Source of the DNA: Coenobita brevimanus
Taxonomy: Eukaryota; Arthropoda; Malacostraca; Decapoda; Coenobitidae
Direction of reading: 5' to 3'
Length of the DNA stretch: 64,000 bases
Assembly: GCA_032717465.1 (NCBI GenBank)
Contig: CM064663.1
Span: forward strand, 15,395,684-15,459,683
Shown here: piece by piece, positions 55,725 through 64,000 of the stretch
How positions within the stretch are numbered: the first letter of the stretch is position 1
Layout: the number at the start of each line of letters is the position of its first letter
Notes under the pieces: model-generated
The model's database searches: none
Told to the model about the DNA's origin: nothing
Seen by the model: the letters and a program-made list of their open reading frames with translations, nothing else
Program-made: the position numbers and the translations under genes

Positions 55725-57554
55725 GTGCGTGAGAAAGCACGTGGTGTTGTCATGGAGGGGGAAGGTGGGGAGGAACCACTCCCCAGCACGTCTTCTGCTC
55801 CCCAATATTCCCCTATTTCATCCCCACAGCCCCCTAATGTTCCTCAAGGCCGTAAGGGTAAGGGAAAGGGTAAAGGCAGAGGGAAGAGGAGTGACAGTGG
55901 GGAAGCCCTCTGCACTCCTTCTCCCCCACCTCCCCAACCAGGATCTCCTCCCCACCCAGACGAAGGCGGTGATGGGGATGATGGGGACGAGGGATTTGTG
56001 TCGTGGGATTGGGAGGATGGGAGTGATTTTTCTCCCTTCATTCACCCCTTCACTGAGCAGGGGCGATCTGGCTGCATTGCTCCAGGAATTCACCGTAATT
56101 CCACCAGGTTGGATTTTTTCCACCTGTTTTTCAGTGAGGCATTTGTTGATCAGATTGTATACCAAACCAACCTGTTTGCAAGCGCCCAGCGCCTAGAGAG
56201 TGAAAGATTGGGAACAAGGAGTAGGCATTCTATCATCTATGATTACCTTGTCTCCCTTCCAGAAATGTTCTTATTTTTTGCCCTGGTCCTTTTGATGGGT
56301 ATTATAAGAAAGAACAGAATTCCTGCTTACTGGACTAGGGACCCTGTTATGTTTACACCAATATTTGGTCAAGTGATGAGCCGTAATCGGTTTCAACAAA
56401 TTCTAAGTCGCCTCCATTTCTATGATGCTCATGATCCTGCAAATGCAAACAACACTGATAAAATGAGGCGAATTAGGTTGGTCTTTGATCACCTCAGGCA
56501 AACCTTTCGTTCCTCATTCTATCACTATAGAGACATCGTCATAGACGAGAGTCTCGTGTTGTGGAGAGGCAATATTTCATTCAGACAGTATATACCCAGC
56601 AAAAGGCACCGTTTTGGGTTCAAGATCTTTGTTATGTGCGACTGTAGAACTGGATACGTGCAAGACATAGTCTTATACACCGGTGCACAGACAGACATAA
56701 TAGAAGATCGAAGTATTGGACTGTCGGGAGCAGTGGTAAAGACGATGATAGAAGACTACCTTCATCGTGGTCACGTTCTCTACCTCGACAATTGGTACAC
56801 TAGCCCTCTTCTCGCTCGTTATCTTCACACGCATGAAACGGGAGTCTGTGGATCCGTAAAGGTGAACCGGCGTCACATGGCCAAGGTAGGGCGGAAACTT
56901 GCAAGGAATGAGGTTGTCTTCTTCAAAGCCAGCAACATCCTTGCAACAATGTGGAACCACAACAGAGAAGTAAGCCTCTTGTCCACGGTTCACCGCCCCT
57001 TGATGCACCGTACTGATTCAGTAGATTACCGTAGCGAGAACAGGCGTCGTGTTTGGAAACCTGTGTGTATTATGGATTACAATATAAACATACGCCTCGT
57101 GGACCAGTCAGACTCCATGATATCGACGGTAGAGTGTGCCAGGACCACGATGAAGTGGTATAAAAAACTGTTCTTTCACTTACTAGATATCACTGCTCTG
57201 AATTGCCACCACCTTCACGCCATGACGACAGGAGTTCAGAAAACATTTGAAGGGTTTGTGAGGGAGCTCACAAGAGAAATCTTTGCAAAGTATGCTGTTG
57301 AAAGGCCCCAACATCGCACCCGCACTGCCTCTATTGCCCAAACTCCCCAGAGAATATCCGGCCGCCATTTCCCCACTCCTATCCCTCCCCAGCCAAACAG
57401 ACCTAGACCCCAACGCAGGTGTCACGTGTGCAGTAATTCCCAGGTGAGACTCACGACACAGAGGAAGGACACCCGCTATGAGTGCGTGCAGTGTGACGTG
57501 GGTCTCTGTATTCACCCATGTTTTAGTGAATATCACACGTTGATGCAATTTTAG
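55725..57554 (+). CDS. piggyBac transposase, catalytic core and C-terminal finger
   Basis: 609 open codons. After a Pro-rich and basic segment (GRKGKGKGKGRGKR), the DDE_Tnp_1_7 core begins near residue 140. The three catalytic aspartates are visible in VIDESLVLWRG (near residue 273), YLDNWYTSPLL (near 355) and RLVDQSDSM (near 459). A cysteine-rich C-terminal finger follows (CHVC at about 565, then CVQCDVGLCIHPCFSEYH). This domain recognises the element ends; excision and insertion use TTAA with no footprint (family knowledge). The frame may start further upstream in an undamaged element. Whether this truncated protein is made is unknown. Confidence 0.88.
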   Translation: MREKARGVVMEGEGGEEPLPSTSSAPQYSPISSPQPPNVPQGRKGKGKGKGRGKRSDSGEALCTPSPPPPQPGSPPHPDEGGDGDDGDEGFVSWDWEDGSDFSPFIHPFTEQGRSGCIAPGIHRNSTRLDFFHLFFSEAFVDQIVYQTNLFASAQRLESERLGTRSRHSIIYDYLVSLPEMFLFFALVLLMGIIRKNRIPAYWTRDPVMFTPIFGQVMSRNRFQQILSRLHFYDAHDPANANNTDKMRRIRLVFDHLRQTFRSSFYHYRDIVIDESLVLWRGNISFRQYIPSKRHRFGFKIFVMCDCRTGYVQDIVLYTGAQTDIIEDRSIGLSGAVVKTMIEDYLHRGHVLYLDNWYTSPLLARYLHTHETGVCGSVKVNRRHMAKVGRKLARNEVVFFKASNILATMWNHNREVSLLSTVHRPLMHRTDSVDYRSENRRRVWKPVCIMDYNINIRLVDQSDSMISTVECARTTMKWYKKLFFHLLDITALNCHHLHAMTTGVQKTFEGFVRELTREIFAKYAVERPQHRTRTASIAQTPQRISGRHFPTPIPPQPNRPRPQRRCHVCSNSQVRLTTQRKDTRYECVQCDVGLCIHPCFSEYHTLMQF

Positions 57555-57599
57555 TATGGTGTGAATGCGAAAGGACGCTGAAATTATGAGGTAAATGCA

Positions 57600-58240
57600 A
57601 CAAACAGACGCTCAGTGAAATTATCAGTCATGTTGATCTCCAAATATTAGTATAAAGTGCATACGGGTAGAACATAAGTGAAAACATTGTATGTAAGTAT
57701 ATAAATCTGCCCTAAGTTGAAACTTACATAGCGAGGGTTTTATGATGCGATATTCTGTCGCTCAGTGCAATAAAAACGTCCCGTAATTATATAATTATTA
57801 TTATGGGAAATTCTTACGGGAAGTTCAAATTATTGTAATTGTTTATATAAGTTTTAAGTCAAATATTCATAGCGTGTGTATAGAGATGCGATTTCCTGAC
57901 GCTCAGTTGAATGAATAAGGCACGTATTAGTCAAAATAAAAGTCAGCAAGTGATAAAGTGAATAATTAGTATATAAGTGTGTGAGTGAATTAGTATATAA
58001 GTGTGTGAGTATTATGTTTGTCGAAACATTCCTTGCGAGGGTATTTTCATGCGATATTCTCACGCTCACTTGAATAAATAATGGCAGTAAGTATGTACAG
58101 TGCATTATAGGGGTGTAAACGTGTGTAATGTAAGTGGGAAATTATAAGTGGAGTGAATAAATAAAGTAGATGATGAAACACGAGTGTTTGAGATCGTGGT
58201 TGCTACGTGAATATGCGCTAGCATATCGCTAAATGCCCTC
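57600..58240 (+). repeat. Subterminal repeats of the piggyBac 3' end
   Basis: A GCGAGGGTTTTATGATGCGA-type block followed by CGCTCAGT recurs at 57731, 57871 and 58034 (spacing 141 and 162 bp), with weaker matches near 57605 and 58220. Sequence between them is AT-rich and includes AATAAA-like signals. The inverted counterpart at 18400-18770 has the same motif, so the array is a property of the family. Confidence 0.78.
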
Positions 58241-58376
58241 GTAATGAATGAAAATAATTGAAAACCTTTACAGTGGTGGAGGATAGGTTCTATGTAAAGG
58301 GGAAAATAATTGGAAAGTGATAAAACAATTTGGGGGATGTCATAGGTGCGGAAAACCTCGGGACGTGACGGGTTAA

Positions 58377-59151
58377 AAAAAACAAAACTCCCTAAGACAC
58401 AGCATTCTACCTATCAAAAGGCATCAGTTCACTATAAGACACATAACTATGTCAAATTTCATGACTCTGTAGTGAATACTTTCTGAGTTCTGGCCCAGAA
58501 ACGAAATCTCGATGCCCGGAAACTGCCCTGCCACTCAACACTTATTGATCCCAGTGATAACAACATCCTCCTCTGACTCTGTCAGGTGGAGGGCAAAAAT
58601 GTTGATCCACACGGCGTCAATTTTCAACAGTTATATATCGAGCTACAGTTACTGAAGACCTTTACCAAGCTATGGTTACTGAAAACCTTATGAGGAAGAC
58701 CTTATGGGAGAACAATTTCTCCAATTGTTTCATCTAAACACAAGCGAAGGTGTGGCGTTGCCGAATCATTCACACTGAATTTACCCCAATGTTGCCAGTA
58801 CGACTGAATGGATGTGCCGAAGAAAAAAACAAAAAAACAAAACCAGCGGCCAAGGTGGGGTTGTGTTCGGTGGGGTGAGTGAGTAGGTGGATGAGTGGGT
58901 AGGTAGATACGTGGCTTCCCAGATAACAAGGCAGGAGATATACCGCTAGTAATCATATATGTCTCTCTTACTTGGATTTTAGTATATCGTTTAGAAGATG
59001 ATGGACAAATATTTGAATAGATATGGTACACTTGGATTATTTTACAGAATCCTGCTAAAATTTCAAAACAATTTCCTCACATGGAAGAGAAGGTCCGTCT
59101 ATGCACGTAATAATAAACCAAATAAGACAAATGAAACTATTATTACATGAC

Positions 59152-59188
<37 letters not shown>

Positions 59189-59439
59189 AAGAGAGAGAGA
59201 GAAGCTTTAGATCTCCAGTTCATCCACTTTGCAAATCAGTGCTTTGGTGGGGGTAAAGAGAGTGTTTCTGTGTGGGGGGGGGAGGTTGACATGTGCGATT
59301 AACCTGCCCTCTAGTGGCAGACTGCTGGTATTCTCCCTGTTTATTAGTATTCATGACTGTGTCCATCCTGTGGCGTAGGGGACACAATCTGGCCATACGA
59401 TGGGGTGGTACCAACACTCTGCAACAAGGCTGTGTTAGG
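58377..59439. other. No gene recognised; GA-rich tract
   Basis: A GA-rich interrupted microsatellite lies at about 59150-59205. No protein motif is seen. Confidence 0.6.
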
Positions 59440-62400
59440 AAGAATTCTGCCATTGTATTCCCTGCGTGTTGTAAAAGGCAACTAGTAGGGATGGGGTGAG
59501 GGGACTACGGACTCTCTCCTCTGTATTTCTAGTTCCTACAATGAGACAGGGCATAGAAAAAGTGAAGGGACTGAGTTATGCCCGTACCTTGAAGACTGGG
59601 TTTACGAATGTGCGTGGATGTAGTACAATTCAGGCTAAAAGGGAGGAGATTGGGAGAATGTTGGTGAGAAGAAAGTTTGATGTTTTAGCTCTGAGTGAAA
59701 CAAAGATGAAAGAGAAAGGTGAATCTAAGTATGGAAGTCTAACTGGAAGGATATCAGGTGTTGATAGAGAGAGAAAGAGAGAAGAGGCCTTGATAGTGGG
59801 CCCGGAAGTGCAGCAGTGTACGACTGAATGGAAGGTGTCATCGAGACTGACGTGGGTGAATGAGAAATTTGGACGTGAGTTTTGGGTATTTGTGAGTGCA
59901 TATGGGCCTGGTAGTGAGAGGGATGAAAAAATGAGGGAGTTGTTCTAGAATGATGAATGTTTGCGGAATTTTGGAGCAAATTTGAATGTGGTAATGATGG
60001 GAGATTTGAATGCTAGAGTGGGAAATGTAGCAGTTGAAGGTTTCGTTGGTATGCATGGTGTGCCTGGAATAAATTTATAATGGGGAAAGTATGATATGGA
60101 TGTCTGTTGAGCAAGAGATGACGATTGGATATCCCTTTTTGAGAAGAAAGATATAAGTATATATGGGCGAGACAGGAAGGTGGAAGAGCTGCTGATAGAG
60201 CACTGACAAACTATGTAGTTGTCTCCAGGAATGTTGGAAAAAAATTCCTGGATATGAGTGTTTTGAGACAGACGGGTGGAGGTATGAGTGACCACTACCT
60301 GGCTGAGGGAAAGTTGAGGGTAGGTATGAGATGGGTGAGATCAAGGAGACTTAGGTGTGATAGGGAGGTTTTGAAAATCAGTGAGTTGGATAAAAGAGAG
60401 AAAATGATATAGTATCAGGAAAAGCTGAAAGATGAGTGGAACGCAGTGAAAGATCAGGAAAATGGCGGTGTGGAGAAAGAATAGCAGTTGTTTAAGTGTG
60501 CTGTAATGAGGTATGTGGAAGAGGTGTGTGATGTGAGACGAGTAGGTAGTGGTGTAAGAATGGGAAGTGGATGGTGGTATGAGGAAGTATGGCTGTATCT
60601 GAGAAGAGACGTGCATATGAAGTGTGGCTGTAGAGAAACGATGAGGTGTTGTATGAGAGAGAGAAGGAAAAGAGGAATATGGCGAGAAGGGGATTGGACG
60701 ATGCCAAAGTGGCAGGAGATGAGAGGAGGGGTAGGCGGTTGAGGGAATTTTGAATAGAAAAAAAAAAAAGTTTTGGAAGGAGGTGAGGAGAGTGCGAAGG
60801 GAAGAGTCTGGGAAGGAAAAGCGTGTAAAAGCAGAGGATAGAAAGATGTTAACTGAGATGGATGCCGTAAGGAAGTGATGGGCAGAGTATTTTGAAAGAC
60901 TGTTAAATGTAGAGGAGGAAAGGGAGGCTGAGATTGTGGCAGATGGAAGGGTGCAAGAAATAAAGGTGTTTGAAGAGCTGATTGATTCTTTGATCACGAC
61001 TGAGGAAGTGCAGGAGGAAATCAAGGAAATGAAAGCAGGAAACGCTGTAGGTATGGATGGGTGTCCTATGGAATGTCAGAAAGGTGGTGGAGCTACTATT
61101 GTTGAGTAGTTAGTAAGATTGCTGAATGTGTGCTTTGTGAGGGGCATGGTGCTGACTGACTGGGCAAGTGCATGTGTGGTTACGCTGTATAAAGGTAAGG
61201 GTGATAAGTATGACTTTATCAGTTTTAGTGGTATAAGTCTATTGAGTGTTGTAGGTAAGTTGTATGGTAGAATGTTGATTAAGAGTGTCAGAGAGGATAT
61301 AAAGGGAGTGATTGGTGATGAGCAGTGTGGCTTTAGGACAGGGAGGGAATGCATGCATCAGGTGTTTGCTGTGAGACATGTGTGTGGAAAGTATTTGGCA
61401 AAAGGTAAGGATGTGTTTGGGATGTTCATGGATTTATGGATACCATATGATGGAATTGATAATGAGGATTTGTGAACTGTTTTGAGACTGTATGGACTTG
61501 ATGGTAGATTGTTACAAAGAGTGAAAAGTTTTTATGAAAATAGTAGAACGTGAGTAAGAATGGGATATACTGTGAGTGATTGGTTTCCCGTGAGAGTGGG
61601 GTGTGTGATGTCGCCTTGGTTGTTTACTGTTTATATGAATGGTGTTGTAAGGGAGATGAATGAACAAGTGTTAGGTGAAGGTTTGAGTCTAATGAATGCT
61701 GATGGTAGAGAGTGGAATCTGACTCGGCTTCTGTTTGCAGATGACACGGCACTGGTGGCTGATTCGGAGTGGTTGAGACAGTTGGTAGATGAGTTTGGAA
61801 GGGTAGGTGAAAGGAGGAAATTCAGATTAAATGAGAATAAGAGTAAAGTGATGAAGCGTATGAGGTTGGTAGGCGGTAGGAGGATGAATGTAGTTTTGAA
61901 TGGTGAGTTGTTTGAGGAGGTAGAGTGTTTTAAGTATTTATGGTCACATGTTGTTTTGGATGGAAAAATTGATGTAGAGGTGAAGTTTAGAATGAATGAA
62001 GTAGAAAAGGTGTTGGGAGAAATGAAAAAAGTGTTTAGATGCCGTTCGTTTAGAATGGATGTAAAAACAAGGCTGCATGAGGGTGTAGTCGTACAGGCTG
62101 CATTATATGGGGCTGAAACTTGGATTTGGGGTGTAGCAGAAAGGAAGAGTTTTAATGTAATGTACATGATATGTCTGTGGAATATGTGTGGAACGACGCA
62201 TATGGACTGAGTGAGAAAAGATGAAATGAGAAGGAGAACTGGAGTTATGCGGGAGATGGCTGATCGAATTGAGCAGAGGTGTTGCAATGGTTTGGGCATA
62301 TGGAGAGAATGGATGAACAGCGATTGGTGAGAAAGATAACTGAATTGCATGTGAGAAGTGTAAGGCTGAGAGGAAGATCACAAATAGGATGGATGGACAG

Positions 62401-62825
62401 TGTAAAAAGAGTGTTAGATGCAAGTGGGATGTCAGTAGAACAAGGAGGAGTGGCTGGACGTGATGGGGATGACTGGAGAGAAATTGTGAATGAATACATG
62501 GTGATGCACCTGTGAGGGGATATTTTCCCACATTTGGTCTGATCAGCTGATCAGGTCAGGTGTGGGTAAGGGTATGGGTCCATCATGATGTGGCAAGGGT
62601 AAACCAACTTTGCTGTTGGGCCCTGCTGGGGATTTCACTGATTGCACTGTGCAGTTGACCCTGGTGCGGTGTGGTATGGTGAGGATCTGTCCCTTCTCCC
62701 CTTCCTGCTAATTTATGAGTAAATGTGTGTGTGTGTGAATGAGTAAATTGGATGTGTGTCGTCCTGTCTCGGCTATCCCCCTTTCTTTGGAGGAAGAAGA
62801 CTAGGTACGTAGGTAGATGATTGTT
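59440..62825 (+). mobile_element. RTE-like LINE family V, near full length
   Basis: 5' UTR with CCCTGCGTGTTGTAAAAGGC at 59460, then endonuclease at 59580-60310 (VRRKFDVLALSETKMKEKGE, WVFVSAYGPGSERDEKM, MGDLNARVGN, MSDHYLAEG), a linker, RT at 61119-62210 (SLLSVVGKLYGRMLI, EQCGFRTGREC, RVGCVMSPWLFTVYMNGV, LLFADDTALVADSEW, VDEFGRVGERRKF), the C-terminal HMERMDEQRLVRK region (62279-62515), and a conserved 3' UTR ending in a GTAGGTAGATGA tail. The length of about 3.4 kb equals a typical full element. Stops (for example TAG at 59946) and frameshifts make it inactive, though FADD and the catalytic endonuclease motifs survive. Confidence 0.85.
62516..62825 (+). repeat. Conserved LINE V 3' UTR
   Basis: Shares long blocks with 48975-49255 (inverted): TTTGGTCTGATCAGCT, AAACCAACTTTGCTGTTGGG, GATCTGTCCCTTCTCCCC, GTGTGTCGTCCTGTCTCGGC. 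It begins with the 14-base palindrome TGATCAGCTGATCA. Conservation in an untranslated region suggests a function in RT recognition. Confidence 0.75.
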
Positions 62826-63540
62826 GCTACATATTTTAAGCTTACTGGACTATCTACTGTAGTCATTCAGGCACCACTAAAGCCTGCATCACACACACTA
62901 CGATAGCCCCCGATCACAGCCAATCTTTTCAAAAAATTTGAAATTTTTCAGAGTCGGCCAACATCATCTGTTTATCGTGTAAAAAGGTCGCCTCAATATG
63001 TCATTTTCAAGGGGGTGTCTTACGGGTCGGAAATCGTCAGCTGTGGTCGGCCAAAAAATAGTGCATGCACTATATTTTGACCGACAATGTGACGAAAAAA
63101 AATGTTATATTTTGTGGTGTTACTATCCTGTTGTAATCGAACTACGATCGTGTGGGAATTACCGTTGTCGTCCTGTGATCGGCCAAGTTTATCGACCCTG
63201 ATCTGTGTTCGATCGAAACGTTAATAGCACGACCACAACACAATCTTTATACGGTCACAACATGACAACAACACAACAACAACAAGATAAATATCTTCCC
63301 AAAATCGACATCCACAACCACTATACAACAGCCAGATCGCTACTCGACAGCTGTAAGAGTCACTCGACTTCAGCACAACCAGCGTCCGATCACAACACAA
63401 TATCCACACAAGTAACTGCATGTGTGAAACCGGATTATCAATGTGGCAGACACGATTGCCACTCTAACTGCATAATAACTGTGGAATAACAACTGAATTG
63501 CTACACAATATACCGTCATAGTTGTGTATGGTGGCAGATG
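62826..63540. other. No gene recognised
   Basis: Rich in CGATC-like words with weak inverted similarity between its two ends. It may be an old DNA-transposon remnant, but I could not define ends. Confidence 0.4.
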
Positions 63541-64000
63541 GGATACATGACTAAAATGCAGCATAGTGCCCCCTGGAACACCCAGCCACTCCCACAAGGA
63601 ATACAGTATAGTGCCCCCATGAACTCCCAGACACCCCCACAAGGAGCCCACAGAGGAGCAGCAGCAACACGCGGGGTCTCGGTTTGACAACAGCCTGAGT
63701 CAGCCCGGGCCCCGCGCCCCTATGACCCGGAGCCCGCCTGCCGTCGCCATAGCAGGAACACTGCACTACCTTCCAGGCGAGCCTTCAGTAAACCAGCTAA
63801 GGGGTGGAGCTGCCTATCCAGCTCCTGCCTGCACCCCAAAAGAGACGGCCAGTAGCCGCTCCCGCCTTCATCAGGAGACGGCCAGTAGATTCTCTGAAGG
63901 TGTCTTCCTCTTTGAGACGGCCAGTAGCCGCTCATTTCACACTAAGGAAACGGCCTGTAGCCGTCCTGAGGGTAATCAGGAGATGGCCGGTAGCTGCTCC
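63541..64000. repeat. Partial inverted copy of the 23-24.4 kb GC-rich repeat
   Basis: Matches the reverse complement of about 23960-24400, including GTGGAGCTGCCTATCCAGCTC and GAGACGGCCAGTAGCCGCTC units and the exact block CCTGAGGGTAATCAGGAG. The window ends inside the minisatellite. Confidence 0.75.

Larger units (their letters stand above)
54711..58372 (+). mobile_element. piggyBac element (family 1), best-preserved copy
   Basis: 3,662 bp between TTAA at 54707-54710 and 58373-58376. Ends are CCCGCCCCGTCCCG and, inverted, CCCGTCACGTCCCG (12 of 14 match). The transposase runs on the plus strand from ATG at 54964 to 57554 with one frameshift and two stops in the N-terminal region. The catalytic core is open. 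About 800 bp of 3' subterminal DNA contains repeats with a shared GCGATATTCTNNCGCTCA-like motif. The transposase core looks intact but its N-terminus is not. Confidence 0.9.

Noticed and set aside
62880..63535. Possible MITE with CATCACACACACTACGATAG-like ends
   Set aside because: The inverted match between the two ends is only about 13 of 21 positions and no target duplication could be found.
1..64000. CRISPR arrays, rRNA genes and functional tRNA genes
   Set aside because: No regularly spaced identical short repeats with unique spacers, no rRNA core sequence and no cloverleaf with a complete acceptor stem were seen; the sequence is eukaryotic.

Overview
This window looks like repeat-dominated nuclear DNA from an arthropod, most likely a decapod crustacean. 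That inference rests on very frequent CA, GA/CT and TA microsatellites, several LINE families of types common in decapod genomes, and at least three kinds of piggyBac-like element. I found no prokaryotic gene order, no rRNA, no CRISPR array and no complete host gene. The only hint of a host gene is a weak pair of candidate exons on the minus strand near 41.1-41.4 kb. Nearly all coding sequence belongs to transposable elements, most of them decayed. LAYOUT. About 430-6440 (-): near-complete I-group LINE with an open ORF1 (zinc-knuckle Gag) and an open ORF2 (endonuclease, RT, RNase H, CCHC), plus a tandemly duplicated structured motif in its 3' UTR. 7564-8433: a TA-flanked TIR element lying in one copy of a tandem duplication whose other copy is the empty site. 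9505-17146: a nested stack. A Jockey/CR1-like LINE (family X, copy A) is split by X copy B (itself holding a piggyBac deletion derivative), by a family Y LINE, and by a TTAA-flanked piggyBac-like MITE. 17568-20997 (-): piggyBac copy with an internal deletion. 21095-25103: a roughly 4 kb element with arms of about 0.7 kb in inverted orientation and a GC-rich minisatellite core. 25504-27836 (-): LINE Y. 29266-29720 (-): Tc1-type remnant. 29975-32405 (-): LINE X copy D. 32480-35650 (-): an RTE-like LINE. 37860-39060 (+): another RTE-like LINE meeting a second LINE tail across a TA tract. 42440-50484: one hAT element with exact 14-bp TIRs and an exact 8-bp TSD, carrying a small MITE, a complete piggyBac of a different family and a 5'-truncated LINE. 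52167-54500 (-): Gypsy-type pol remnants in the order protease, integrase, RT. 54711-58372 (+): the best-preserved piggyBac, with all three catalytic aspartates. 59440-62825 (+): near full-length RTE-like LINE. 63541-64000: a partial inverted copy of the minisatellite element of 23-24.4 kb. HOW IT WORKS TOGETHER. The insertions can be ordered in time by nesting. Several microsatellites sit at LINE 3' tails, so retrotransposition probably seeded them. The signals I consider most novel are (1) the repeated 3' UTR structure of the first LINE, whose stems differ between copies while pairing is kept and whose joining segments are nearly invariant, and (2) the single in-frame stop between ORF1 and ORF2 of the same element with no AUG available to start ORF2. 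All calls come from reading the sequence; no database search was run.
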